64,000 bases of DNA from Sipunculus nudus (taxonomy: Eukaryota > Annelida > Sipuncula > Golfingiida > Sipunculidae). A program made the position numbers and the translations under genes. This document shows positions 12,901 through 22,396 of the stretch, in pieces. Location of the stretch: NCBI GenBank assembly GCA_026874595.1, contig CM049317.1, positions 54,231,118-54,295,117 on the forward strand. Reading direction: 5' to 3'. The number at the start of each line of letters is the position of its first letter. Position 1 is the first letter of the stretch. Below the pieces are notes generated by a model. It saw only the letters and a list, made by a program, of their open reading frames with translations, ran no database searches and was not told the DNA's origin.

Positions 12901-13428
12901 TATTTCTGCCCATAAACACTCAGTGTCTGGCTGTTCAAGATCGTAACTTCTAGAGTATGTGAGGTGATCTCTTATAAAAAGTGCTACCCCACCCCCATGC
13001 CTATTCCTATCTCTACGTAAAACAAGATGAAAACCGGGTAAGGAAACGGAGGTATCATGGATACTACCATCTAGCCATGTTTCTGAAACACATACAATAT
13101 CCATATTTTCTGTGATTGTTAAATGCTGAAGTTCTGACAGTTTTCCCTCCGCCAATATACTTCTCACATTAATGTGGCACATCTTTAGATTATGTTTATT
13201 CCGTGAAACATTTATTTGCGGGCCCGGGTTAGGATGGACATCTATGCTAGTTGACATTAGTAATTTGTAAAGTTCGGTGAAATGTCTTTTACTTAATATG
13301 TTTGCATTGAGTTGCTTGCACATTGCAAAACGTGATGTTAAAGTTTTGTTGTAGAAAAGACCAATAGTAGCGCGATACTGAACTATAGAATCACCCATTA
13401 GAGAAACCGGTCCTTTTAAAGTACCCAA
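9961..13428 (-). CDS. LINE ORF2: endonuclease / reverse transcriptase polyprotein, 1155 aa
   Basis: The protein nicks target DNA and copies its own RNA in target-primed reverse transcription. Residues 63-70 read DVHPNPGP, which resembles a 2A ribosome-skipping site. An APE-type endonuclease spans about 82-300, with HINVRS (85-90), SETW (115-118), GDFN (225-228), LDLLITD (274-280) and SNCDH (295-299). The reverse transcriptase spans about 570-830, with FKKGD, NYRPISLL (597-604), LDVSKAFDKVWH (667-678), GVPQGSILGPLL (724-735) and the catalytic YADD (754-757). A Cys/His cluster near the C-terminus (CECD, then H and C in VVHYFLDC) is usual for this group. Length fits a full ORF2. The start chosen is the first ATG of the open frame; the 70 residues before the endonuclease make a longer leader than usual. 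Confidence 0.9.
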   Translation of the reverse strand: MGTLKGPVSLMGDSIVQYRATIGLFYNKTLTSRFAMCKQLNANILSKRHFTELYKLLMSTSIDVHPNPGPQINVSRNKHNLKMCHINVRSILAEGKLSELQHLTITENMDIVCVSETWLDGSIHDTSVSLPGFHLVLRRDRNRHGGGVALFIRDHLTYSRSYDLEQPDTECLWAEIHVRKQRVIIGVYYRPPGQSSEVRKLFLDKLTQSLNSALAKNPYAVIVSGDFNDRCVKWYSNHDDSELGNELLNVLQQLGLQQLISEPTRVTENSSSLLDLLITDSPGRLTNVHLMSPLSNCDHAVTAWSVLLKVYKPKSYEREIFKYNETNFIMLEECLQNAPWDALYDVFDSVDDIAVSVCDIITYAIKQSVPLKTVTVRPTDKPWMNANIRRMIRQRNRAWKRFKSNNQPDHYASFKKARNMVVSEIRKQKKSYWNKISNQLDVEYHDSKLWWKISHGLLGTKTHSPIPPLEVDEDIIHDPTEKAEAFNNYFSSQAILPEDVDSTQLPPLNNIQHDLLSSLQLNPTEVEQVMNNLKLGKAIGPGGICNLILKKMSCILATPLCKLFNKSLLTGKYPSTWKTANVIPVFKKGDRSRIQNYRPISLLNNVSKIFERLVYNKCYEYFTRHKVLIPINSAYKKNDSPLYQLIELVNIIYRGFDEGMDTRLICLDVSKAFDKVWHRGLLFKLQQMGISGQILKWFGSYLHDRSQRVLLQGHRSNTVHIQAGVPQGSILGPLLYLVYVNDISYGITNTIRMYADDTCLYTQIKSPVASAQSLNSDLLKLEEWSSQWHITFNSTKSKVITFSRKYQEQSHPALILNQTVISEVEQLSHLGILLSQDLSWGDHIRHLCTKASRRIGMLQKFKFILSKKVLDRLYKSMVISVLEYGDILFNNCSVVQANNLESVQRKGMLLCTGATRWCSSTQLLNELGWPTLSVRRKVKIVTTFYKIIKNLGPPYLIKTLSGYKCKQGSYNLRNASEYRVPVFRLHAGQHSFIPTAVKIWNFLPEKVRAITSTTAFKNALCDMFYPKKPPNYFFSGIRRDNILHTRLRTDCSTLNSTLFKVNLTEKPTCECDLADETVVHYFLDCPLYIEQRHTLLASLQEFCCFALPHINENYSRKTKLEIVRILLCGSSSLTTTDNFKLFSHVYRYIRNTKRF

Positions 13429-14659
13429 AGTACCAGGTCATTGATTCACATGCATCACGGTCAAAACTTTTCTTAACAGGATATATGTAAAAAATCATTA
13501 TTATACCCTGACTATCCATATATGAGCATAGTTTGATGATACTACCAAGATCGGATCTGTTGTGAAATAACACCATTTGTAAATACGACATAAAACCTAA
13601 TGAACAAAACAAAACAATCATAGACGAGACAAAAGACGGGCGAAGGACTACACAGTAACACAAAAATGCAAACAAATATGAATATGACATGTTATAAAGG
13701 GTGTCGAGTAATGGGCTGTCTAGATGTTCACTTTGTATTACAAATGTTTAAATCTGCATGTGACCCAGGATATTTTCCAGGTTATGTTTTCTATTGTGAT
13801 ATTACAATATATGTAGTTTGAAAGTGCAAAAGACCCTGAAATTTTTCCAGGGTTATATTCTCTGGATAATTTAAAAGAAGCTTTGTGAATGAAATGTAGC
13901 TTGTTCGTATCTCACTAAATATAACATAACTATATGAAAGAAATGCATGAAAATAATAGAATTTTTACCTCTTACACATTATTGAAGAACAAGTGACAAA
14001 TAGAAATAATAATATTATCTCAGTACTACCACAAAAGTAAACAGTGAGCGAATGTATCATGCGACAGACGCACGAGTTTTGGTACCGGTCAGGCTTGGAC
14101 GAAATGAATGGTTACCATAGTACTACCCAAAGAGTCAAATATGATCCTAGGCCAGATACCAAAGAGCATGTTAGCAGTGTTTCGGGTTTGTGGTGACGAC
14201 CAGTGTACTAATTAACCCTGTGCTGAAAACCAGGTGTGAGAGGTACTTAAATATTTAAGTGTAGACGATTTACTCACACCTGCAGCGGTAACCGTTCGAA
14301 TCACGTACGCTCCCTAGCGTTGTACTCCAGGAACCCGTGTTGTGTGAGATTGAATACATGCACTTTCGTGACGTTACAGTTATGCAATCACTATTTTGAC
14401 TGGAAACTTGTTATGCGATTGGAGACACAAGACCTATGTGCATCGATTTAGTTTGTAAACAACAATCGCATAACTACCCGACTGCGTAAGCGAAAACACA
14501 AAAGAAAAATTTTGCTTTTTTTTTTAAGGTTGGAAGCTTTCCTGTTAAAAAAAGTTATGTAGGTGGATATGTAAATATACAAATTACTATCTGAAAACAC
14601 TTTATTCATATCTAGCACCGAGATCGAAAGGTGAAAAAGTGTTAATCAAAAACACTAAT
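13429..14659 (-). other. Inter-ORF spacer of the LINE
   Basis: At 1.2 kb this is long for a spacer between two LINE ORFs. A 99-codon hydrophobic minus-strand frame (13391-13690) overlaps the ORF2 start by 38 bases in another frame. A segment with GACCC.GGATATTTTCCAGG is partly repeated about 90 bases later (13760-13860). The spacer may hold a small nested insertion, but no ends were recognised. Confidence 0.4.
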
Positions 14660-15550
14660 CTAAACCTGATAGTCCGGGAAGAGTGAGGCCAGGTCTTCTT
14701 TTGTTGTAACTGTTTTGATGTTGTCATTGTGGAGTCGAATAAAAATCTTGCCGTCGTATGTCCATGTGTCCTTTATTTTGGATCGACGTTTCAGTTCACG
14801 ACCGTGGAAAGCGAGATTCGCTCTTAATTTGGTCAAATCTTCAGACACTAATATTCCCGAAAGACTACCTGCGTTTCGCTGATTTTTTGTCGACCGCAGT
14901 ATTTTAACTTTTGCCTTGTGGTTCGTGAGTTTAAGTAGCACAGGACGGGGCTTGGCATCAGAGGCTTTATTAGGTTTGCCGACACGGTGCATACGGCATA
15001 TATCACTGTCCTCTAGTTTTAGTTTCAGTGAGCTTGTTAAAGTTTCCTGCACTTTAAAGTCCAAGTTCTCATCTGGAGTCTCGGTGATACCAAACACTCT
15101 CACAGAGTTTCGACGGCTATATTGTTGCTGTTCATCTAAAGCGTTATATAGGGACTGCAGTTCTGAATTAACCTGTGCTAGTTTATTTTCGCAGAATTTT
15201 AGCTGTTCCTTGATCTGTGTTATTTCATTCCTCTGGTCATTGATAACCTTTTGTTGTTCAGCTAATTTAGCGTCAAGTTTATCATTTAAATATTCTGCAT
15301 GCAGCTGCAAAAACTCTGCTAATAACCCCACAGTGAGAGGAGCATCAGGGTCCAGGCTTGTCAGAGCTGCCCTGATAGGGTTCACAGATGCAGTAGATGC
15401 AGTGTTGGCGATGTTTTCTGCCATGGCTGATTTTGGCTGTTTTTCACAGAGGTTCGGGGTGCTGGGTGATATAGAGCTATCAGAGCCACGGGTGCGCTTG
15501 TTTTGAGTTCCTAATGGCGTTACGGGAGTGAGATCTTGTGATTCACTCAT
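14660..15550 (-). CDS. LINE ORF1 protein, 296 aa, coiled coil plus RRM-like domain
   Basis: ORF1 proteins coat the element RNA and act as nucleic-acid chaperones. The frame is open from 15679, but the ATG at 15550 (MSESQDL) is preferred because the extra 43 upstream residues are Cys/Trp-rich and unlike the rest. After a Ser/Thr/Pro-rich N-terminus, residues about 75-150 form a heptad-rich coiled coil (for example QKVINDQRNEITQIKEQL). Then comes a segment starting RRNSVRVFGI with LTSSLKLKL and RPVLLKLTNHKAKVKIL, which matches the RRM-like core and C-terminal domain of L1/transposase_22-type ORF1 proteins. No zinc knuckle is visible. It is placed 5' of ORF2 on the same strand. Confidence 0.8.
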   Translation of the reverse strand: MSESQDLTPVTPLGTQNKRTRGSDSSISPSTPNLCEKQPKSAMAENIANTASTASVNPIRAALTSLDPDAPLTVGLLAEFLQLHAEYLNDKLDAKLAEQQKVINDQRNEITQIKEQLKFCENKLAQVNSELQSLYNALDEQQQYSRRNSVRVFGITETPDENLDFKVQETLTSSLKLKLEDSDICRMHRVGKPNKASDAKPRPVLLKLTNHKAKVKILRSTKNQRNAGSLSGILVSEDLTKLRANLAFHGRELKRRSKIKDTWTYDGKIFIRLHNDNIKTVTTKEDLASLFPDYQV

Positions 15551-15700
15551 TGTCCAACAAAGTATATAACAGTCAATATGGGAATATATGTAACTCCTAC
15601 CTTTAAAAATTGCACAACACTGCTCTCTCCATATATGACAGTGTACAACGGAAATTTTTGCGAGTGTCCTTTCCTCCAAAATTGCGAAAAATTTACACTG

Positions 15701-16369
15701 ATGTAGTCATTTTAGGTGTTTAATATCCAGGCTTGGTAAGATCAAATTCAAACCGCAGGCATTTGCGTCATTTTTAGAGGTTTGCGCCCAACACTCAAGT
15801 TTGCATTAGGCTACTGCCTTCATGCGTCACGCTCGGGAGCAGCACAAAACACGTCCGCACACCTCGACAGACACCGGAGAAAAAATGTTACCTCAAAGAA
15901 ATTTTATTAATAAATTCATTGGGTGCGCAGAACAGACAGGTGCGTTGTCCCCGACACAAGTATATGCAGTATCCTTTGACGTGTCATATGTTCAATTTCT
16001 GTGCATATATCTGGGGAGATATGGCCTTTGGATTTCATAACCTCATGTGAACTGTAAAGGTAACAGTGATACCCAGGAAACCAGCGTTACCGGTAAACAT
16101 CTGGGATGCAATATGTAAATTTATAGTCGACATTGTTGTTTATTTTAGATTTTTTTTTTGTTTTGGATTATCTTCAGATTTATTCTTTAGCTAGTTTTAT
16201 GATAAAACACAAATATGTAAATAGGTTTTGTTGAGATCAATAAAGGCTTCCTGTGTACACGTATAATGAAATAAAAATCTTAATATAAAGATAGCAGAAA
16301 CTCCAACATGATTTTTAACTTAAATTATTTTTTTAACAGATTACTAAAAAATCAATACCTTAACAAACT

Positions 16370-16438
<69 letters not shown>

Positions 16439-17600
16439 ATATTTGTATATATAAATACTCATTCTGATCAATTTCTTCTGACAACTATTTTTGCATTTTT
16501 TTCTTTGTTTCGTTAAATAATGTTAAATGATAAACATATGAAGTGATGTTGTTTGCTATCAACGCTGGACCCTATGGTTATTCAGTTTGGAGATGTTATT
16601 GTGAGGAATTTTGGTATGATGTAGGATCCATCTGTAGGTGTCTATGACCATTCACGTTGTCACCACATGCCACATCGCGTTTTTCCATTTCTCGGAATAT
16701 CAGCTACCTCTTTCTACCATATTAATGTTTATGAACTGATCCTTTCAAGATCTGATTATGGTAACTAAGTATATGATGACATTACAAAGCCGGACGCTGA
16801 AAAGCTGAAAAGTGAGGAGAATGCAACAGCAAGGGTTATCTCCAACAGTAAGCCTCACAAGCATATTACACCTACACTGAGCGAACCATATTGGTTACTT
16901 ACTAAGCGCACGTATAGCGCTACATGACCAAGCTACCAGCTATTTATGAGACATGCTGCATATTAGACGAACATCATCCCGATTCCTTAGATCCTCTGAT
17001 CAGGGATTACTTTATGTGGCAATGACATGAATGAGTTTTGGAGATCTTTTATTAATGTGGCAGTTTTGTTTCATTCTCTCTGCCTTTTAGGGGATTTAAA
17101 AATTGTTGCCTATTTCCACAATCATCCTTAAATATACTGAGGATGGAATGAGAGGTTACACAAGGTCGCTCATCTCGTAAAGGAACACAGTTCCTTTATA
17201 TTCAGAGTAGATAGGAATATCCACAGCGCAACCAGACACCTTACTGATACTTCTTTTCTCTTTATCTTAATGTTTGCGTACCAAGGTGTGCGCGTCTTTT
17301 ATGTAAAACTCTACAAAGATGACAACAAGTCCGTTTCCCCATTCACGTAGATTGTCGTTTAGCTATGAATGTTTATTTGCCCTTAGCAACTATCTCCGTG
17401 CACGTGGTGGCTATAGTTTAAGGAGCGCCGGGTGCATAATGGAACAGTATTATGCTATATGAAGCTGATATGTTCATATACAAATAATAAAGGTATCTTA
17501 ATGTAAACGTATGTGCGGTACTGACGCATTACCTGGGTAATCTGGATAAAAATGTAGAACAGTGGTTCAGATTAAACTAGAAATTTGAATTCTAAAGAAT
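15701..17600. other. AT-rich stretch without a supported gene
   Basis: Contains the AT microsatellite at 16374-16453. Nothing else is supported; a 72-codon plus-strand frame at 15822 lies next to the LINE 5' end and has no recognised domain. Confidence 0.4.
16374..16453. repeat. (AT)n microsatellite
   Basis: About 80 bases of alternating AT with few interruptions. Confidence 0.9.
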
Positions 17601-17639
17601 ACAAACACCCACCATGTCGGATGCTCCCTAAACCGTCTT

Positions 17640-17890
17640 TACATTCACTGATTCGGCCCATATTCATTCGTGCATAAATTACTGTGCAGTTATGAATATT
17701 CCTTGAAGACGTTCCTGAATTATGATCAGGTGTCGGATCTACACCTAACTCTTAACGACTCTTAATTGGCCCATTCCCGAATTTCATTAGATTCCATTCG
17801 TTATTGCGTCAGTTATCTTGTGAACACATACACACACACAAACATAAAGACACACGAACGAGGATGAACGCATACCCTCCTTGTAGAGGT
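17640..17890 (+). repeat. Dispersed repeat R3, copy 1
   Basis: Shared order of landmarks: CGGCCCATATTC, TTCGTGCATAA, TGGCCCATTCCCGAA, GATTCCATTCG, a CACACA tract and GAACGCATACCCTCCTT. Other copies lie at 18400-18670 (same strand) and, inverted, at 39240-39500 and 60980-61260 upstream of the two gene B copies. Confidence 0.6.
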
Positions 17891-18008
17891 AATTAACAAA
17901 ACGAAGAGCATAATTCAGAAATGGGCTTCATAGACATTTGGTCTCTCATATAATATCCAAAAAAATGCGGTATAACTCATGTTGTATTCATTTTTAAACA
18001 ATGAATTT

Positions 18009-18075
18009 CTAGCGAAGAAGACGCAACGCCGGACATGTTCGCCACGAATATGGGTTCGAATCCGGGATCGGTCCC
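18009..18075 (+). repeat. tRNA-like (SINE head) fragment
   Basis: A perfect B-box-like GGTTCGAATCC lies at 18054-18064. An A-box-like TAGCGAAGAAG lies about 35 bases upstream, close to normal tRNA spacing. It does not fold into an obvious complete tRNA, so a tRNA-derived SINE remnant is more likely than a tRNA gene. Confidence 0.3.
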
Positions 18076-18087
18076 ATATTTTCCTTG

Positions 18088-18088
18088 C

Positions 18089-18137
<49 letters not shown>

Positions 18138-18140
18138 TAT
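18088..18140. repeat. (AT)n microsatellite
   Basis: About 50 bases of alternating TA directly after the tRNA-like fragment, as often seen at SINE tails. Confidence 0.85.
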
Positions 18141-18399
18141 GTATATTATAACATAATAGAAAACACCTTTGACTGAAAATATCTTTGACTGACGTATTTC
18201 CATGTCGCTCAGCTGAATTTGACAAACAGGTGACGAATGTATTGACTATAAATCTGCATCAAAATGGAAACATGCCTACGCCAAGGGAACACAAGTTCAA
18301 AAAACCTAATGCGAATACAGTGGACACCGTCACTTCAAAGTGCTGGGCGCTCGACCGTGACCTGAACAGTTGGCCGGGCCACACTGATGAGGCTGGATT

Positions 18400-18670
18400 T
18401 TCTGTGCATTTTCTGGCCCATATTCTCAGGTTCACTCGTGCATAAGTGACCTTATATTTACGAATATACCTTATTGACGCTCCAGCATCCGTAGAAGATG
18501 TTTGATCAACATCAAAATCTTATCTTTTGCTCTTTGGCCCATTCCCGAAATACCCTGAAAATGTCATGAGATTCCGTTCACGATTGCGATGAGTTATGAT
18601 GTGAACATACACACACAAAAACACACACTCACGGGATTGAACGTATACCCTCCTATCGGAGGCAATCATT
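18400..18670 (+). repeat. Dispersed repeat R3, copy 2
   Basis: Second direct copy, about 0.78 kb after the first, with the same landmarks: CTGGCCCATATTC, CTCGTGCATAAGTG, TTGGCCCATTCCCGAA, the CACACA tract and GAACGTATACCCTCCT. Confidence 0.6.
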
Positions 18671-18829
18671 GGTGCAATGAGCTGGTAAAAGATATTTGAT
18701 AAGAAACCTTGGGTAGAATGACTTCCAAAGCATAATTTTTGCCCATAATCCTTAGAAAATAGGTCTCACCCACCTTATGTAGGGTTTCTAAAACGACTGT
18801 ACAAGAAACTCCCCAGCTGCCCTGTTAGA

Positions 18830-19350
18830 AGTTTCTACGTCCGAGACCTTACGTCAGATGTCTACGAAGTCTATACTATGACCTCTATATAATTAAGAAA
18901 GACGTTTCTTGATCAAACAGTGAAGATTTCTGTCCTATCTGACTGTCTGGGTGTTCCGTAGCTCGCAGATTATAGGTACCCACACCAGGACATAGTTTAA
19001 GGTATCCAAGGGGTTTTAGTAAAGAGCCTATCTTGATGTTGCTTTAGAAGACTCTATGCCTAATGGATGCAATTTCAGATTTCCAAGGAATCTTGCCTAG
19101 GACCTCCTTAGGTGCATTGCAAGGTTGTTGGTTTGTTCCCTGTAAACGATCTGACTGCTTCATTTGAGTTTTCAAAATTTAATATACGTGCAAATCAGAA
19201 ATAAAAATAAAAATGGCACTGCTAGTCTTCAGAATTTATTGTATCCGCCTTGATCAATGTGTTTGGAATGTATCCTGGCAATAGATGGTTATGACTTAAG
19301 CACTGAACGACCACGGACAGTGATCGCTTCAGCTCAGATGACTATTAGTC
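18830..19350 (+). repeat. R2-type repeat remnant
   Basis: Diverged R2 units with TGTCTGGGTG, TTTCCAAGGAATCTTGCC and a terminal CAGATGACTATTAGTCAGCTGAGCTAAAA segment that closely matches the ends of the arrays at 8205 and 49690. Confidence 0.5.
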
Positions 19351-19483
19351 AGCTGAGCTAAAAAAACACAATTATTTTTAATATTCACTGCCCCCTGAAT
19401 CAAGACCAATAAAAAATCTTGTTTTCCATGATCTAGAAACGTTTAGATTATGCAGATGTTATTATATACATAGATAATTTAGT

Positions 19484-20090
19484 ATTAAAAAATTGTGGCG
19501 ATTACTTCCACCAAAAATATATTTCTCTCTTTTTTAAATGTTTAAGGTGAAGTAACATATTATATTTCTAATCTATGCCCTTACGATCAAGGTTCTTTTT
19601 TCAGGTTTTTCGATTCATATAAATCATTTTTTGTAACAGAATGCCCAAGAAGAACTGTTTGTTCCATTCTCCATGATCTAGAAACGTTTTAGGTACGCAA
19701 TCGAGCGTTCTGCCATCATTTTTTATATCAATGGTAATCACATCTGTATTCATTTACATCCCTAATAGTCCGTAAAATAAAACAAGATCTGGTATTTTAT
19801 CGCCCAAATCATCAAGTTTATCTCCCAGGTTTATGCTACATAAAAAAGCAAGATTGATATGCATCTGTCGTACATATCAGCTTGGATTATATAACTATTA
19901 ATTGACTTTATTTTTACTTTTTTTGTTAACAATGTTTATATTACACAGTTTTGGTTTACGTGTTTGTATATGGTAGAATGAATTGATACTGACTCTCATA
20001 TCTACTCAGCATCTACTGCATAAGTTTGCATTAAAAAATTGTGGCGATTACTTCCACCAAAATATATTTCTCTCTTTTTTTAAATGCCAA
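19484..20090 (+). repeat. Near-exact direct repeat pair of about 55 bp
   Basis: The segment beginning AAAAAATTGTGGCGATTACT at about 19486 recurs at about 20033 and stays nearly identical through TTCTCTCTTTTTTAAATG. A related pair with CATGATCTAGAAACGTTT lies at about 19427 and 19672. This is local duplication; no gene is involved. Confidence 0.65.
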
Positions 20091-20094
20091 TAAG

Positions 20095-20220
20095 GCTGTA
20101 ATATAAATGACCGTTTTCCGGTGTAGATGAGGCGTCTTATTCACGACTAGGAGTGTTTCATTTTATGCGCCATAGCTAATTTTGAACCCTCTCGAACAAA
20201 AGGCCGACAAAATGTATATA
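20095..20220. repeat. Fragment of the TTCGCG/CCTCGCGAAC foldback family (R4)
   Basis: Shares TGACCGTTTTCCGGTGTAGA, TATTCACG, GTTTCATTTT and a TTTGAACCCTCTCGAACAAAA end with the fuller copies at 31055-31415 and 54895-55215. Confidence 0.5.
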
Positions 20221-20439
20221 TAAAAAGATATATTTCCGAGTATATATTTTCCCGAGTTGGTCATTGTATGGTAAACGGGTAACCGTCGCTCAAACTAATG
20301 CCCCATAACAACTTTTGAAATAATACCGGTGCGCAATAGATATGATTATCTTTTTTATTTTTGTTAATGTATACCATGTATAAAATCCCAAAGCACCACT
20401 CGTTGACCGTGTGTGAGAAGGGAGTGCGTTCAGACAGAC

Positions 20440-20534
20440 AATGGACATTGACGTGAATAACCGTGTGTGATCTACATCCATGTTTCAGGCCACAGGAATT
20501 TTCCCAATTGCAAATACATGTACGAGTACTCTAC
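20440..20534 (+). pseudogene. Gene A copy 2, upstream exon, frameshifted
   Basis: The segment matches the intact exon at 43271-43366: DIDVNNRV, then after a two-base insertion IYIHVSGHRNFPN, versus DLDVENKM and IYIHVPVHRDLPE in copy 3. The insertion breaks the frame near 20467. An AGTAAGT donor follows at the matching place. A foldback insertion sits directly on that donor (20531-20684). The exon is therefore dead or dying. Confidence 0.5.
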
Positions 20535-20684
20535 AGTAAGTTGTAGACCCAGTTGGGACTGTAGTATATACAAAGCCACAGGCCCCTGCCTTCATTTGCT
20601 CTCTCTGCTGGATAAATGCAGGCATGTGCCTATGGCCCTGTATATACTACATGTCAGAGCCACCACTAGGTCTACGGTAAGTTG
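20531..20684. mobile_element. MITE-like foldback inserted at a splice donor
   Basis: Two arms of about 50 bp are imperfect inverted repeats: TGTAGTATATACAAAGCCAC on one side and CTATGGCCCTGTATATACTA on the other. They are flanked by the near-identical 13-mers CTACAGTAAGTTG (20531-20543) and CTACGGTAAGTTG (20672-20684). The 13-mer includes the splice donor of the gene A copy 2 exon, so it may be a target-site duplication. Confidence 0.5.
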
Positions 20685-21423
20685 GTGGTTTTTGCCTAAT
20701 GAACCATTTTTGGCTGCTTTTTGCTGAGAAGAAATATAAAAAACCGCGTATTCACCTGCCTATTCTGTATTATTTATGTGCTTTCTGCTTACTGTGTACA
20801 TTTTAGATAACTATAGGTTATTTCTTCATGTTGAAAAAAGTTCATATTACACTCCTGTGACGGATTTGTGTGCTTGTTTATTTACAAGCTGTTAGTAAAC
20901 ACATTACATGCGCCGATGCTGATATAAGGAACATGAAACATCAAGTGGGCCGCTTGTATATGTGTAGAGGTTTAAAGGTCACTAGTTTGCTTAACACCCT
21001 TTCCAGAAGTCTGGTTCATCGGACCTGTCTCCAGATGTCTTTGTTGAATATATTTGGAGGATTATGGCGGCGCCCCCACCCCCCACCCATTTTCAGCACG
21101 TGGATATAAGCAAACCGAACAGACTGTATGAGGTCAGGTCGGCGTTTTCTGGCCTTTTTTTTATTAAAGATTTGAGGCATTAACTATAGTTAATAGACGG
21201 CAATATCTGAATAGTCCGTATTTTAGTCATATCACGCTAATCCCCTTGTAATATTGGATATTCTTGCTTTTTTAATGTATTTTTAAATTGCGACTTACCT
21301 TAAAATATGTTTTCAGATATATTTTAAATACCTTGTCTCTTGATCTTTACCACCTTTTTATAAACCATCAATAAACAAATGGTGCGCATTTCATGTAAAT
21401 TACGTTACAAATTTCCCTTTCAG

Positions 21424-21533
21424 GGCCGTCTTCTCCGGTGTTTGCCGTCCATCAAGCAATGTTACTTGAGCAACTTAAAATCTCTGCCGGACCCAGCAGA
21501 AGAGGAAACCGACGTGAAAGCGTTCTCGGTTAG
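21424..21533 (+). CDS. Candidate short exon between gene A copy 2 exons
   Basis: A CCCTTTCAG acceptor ends at 21423. Two frames stay open. One, with two leading bases, contains SPVFAVHQAMLLEQLKI and stops at 21533. Another, in phase 0, runs further into low-value sequence. No matching exon is seen in copy 3, so support is weak and the function is unknown. Confidence 0.2.
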
Positions 21534-21901
21534 AGAGATTGAATACATGTGTGTATGTGTGTTTGCAAGAAGAAAGTTATTATGGAGTTATTTGTATTTC
21601 CAATCTATATGTAACAAAATTGGAAACAGAAAATTTCCCAAAAAAGCGCCGAAACTTCCACAGGATCGTGCCATTAGAGTCTGAATTTTCAATTTTTTCT
21701 ACACCCCACTCGTACCATTCCCATCTGTCTTCATATAAGATCGTGTTCTATGATACTGTCTACTCAACCAGTTGATAAATGTGTTTTACTAATGATCAAG
21801 ATATTATAAAGGAAAAGGTACTGTATGCCATTCCCCTATAGAGTTAATTATTTCCAATAGGACCACCTTTTGTGAACTCTAAAAGTCCATTATATAATTT
21901 T

Positions 21902-22156
21902 ACCTCCGCAAAAGAGCGGGGGTTATTATGTTTTTGCTGGCGTTGGTTTGTTTGCTGTTGGCAACATTAATCAAAAGGTCATTAACTGATTTTGATAACA
22001 TTTTCAGGATAGCTCAGCAATTATACGAGGAACAAGGTGATCCGGATCGCCATCTGGATCCGGGATTTTTTTCAAAGCAAAAATGCTGCATTTCTGATAA
22101 TTCCATATATTTCATACTGCCTTGACGGAGGTCGCCGCTCTCTGAGTGCTTTTCTA
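21902..22156. mobile_element. MITE-like element with ACCTCCGC ends
   Basis: The stretch starts ACCTCCGC and contains CGGAGGT at about 22126-22132, giving short inverted ends. Inside it has TTTTTGCTGGCGTTGGTTTG and CATCTGGATCCGGGATTTTT, features of a repeat widespread in animal genomes. It ends about 60 bases before the gene A copy 2 exon. The open frames inside it are not genes. Confidence 0.55.
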
Positions 22157-22218
22157 GTCTTTTATATACATTGTTTAATAGTTTATGGGCAATACGTTAT
22201 CTATCATCTCTTTATTAG

Positions 22219-22396
22219 CGTCGACACTTTTCCCCAAGAAAAGAGGCAAGACGAGAGCAGAAGATAAACAAAGACGCGGTGAAAAATTAGAATATTAACG
22301 ATCTCTCTGTCGTCACCAAACTCATGCGCAAAGCCGTTGGTGACTACGCCATCTACTGGGATGATCCATTACCAAATGGAGCCGAGATTCTTAAAG
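22219..22396 (+). pseudogene. Gene A copy 2, 178-nt exon with a premature stop
   Basis: The length and both splice positions match the copies at 315 and 44145. The acceptor is TTAG and the donor GTAGGC. The reading matches copy 1 (for example LMRKAVGDYAIY, PLPNGAEIL), but a TAG interrupts the frame about 24 codons in, where copy 1 has a Glu. With the frameshift in the upstream exon, this copy cannot make the full protein. Confidence 0.6.

Larger units (their letters stand above)
9664..15700 (-). mobile_element. Non-LTR retrotransposon (LINE), two open ORFs
   Basis: The element is read on the minus strand: ORF1 at 14660-15550, a 1.2 kb spacer, ORF2 at 9961-13428, then about 290 bases of 3' region ending in an A tract (plus-strand T run near 9665-9675). 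The 3' region holds an AAATAAATA polyadenylation-like segment. ORF2 has the APE endonuclease plus reverse transcriptase layout of the CR1/L2/jockey-type group; I do not fix the clade. Both ORFs are free of stops and frameshifts, so the insertion is probably young. The 5' end is uncertain (about 15.6-15.9 kb) and no target-site duplication was found. Confidence 0.85.

Noticed and set aside
14916-15506. 196-codon plus-strand frame.
   Set aside because: It is the antisense shadow of LINE ORF1.
18009-18075. tRNA gene.
   Set aside because: Only the two promoter boxes are visible and no full cloverleaf forms, so a SINE remnant is more likely.
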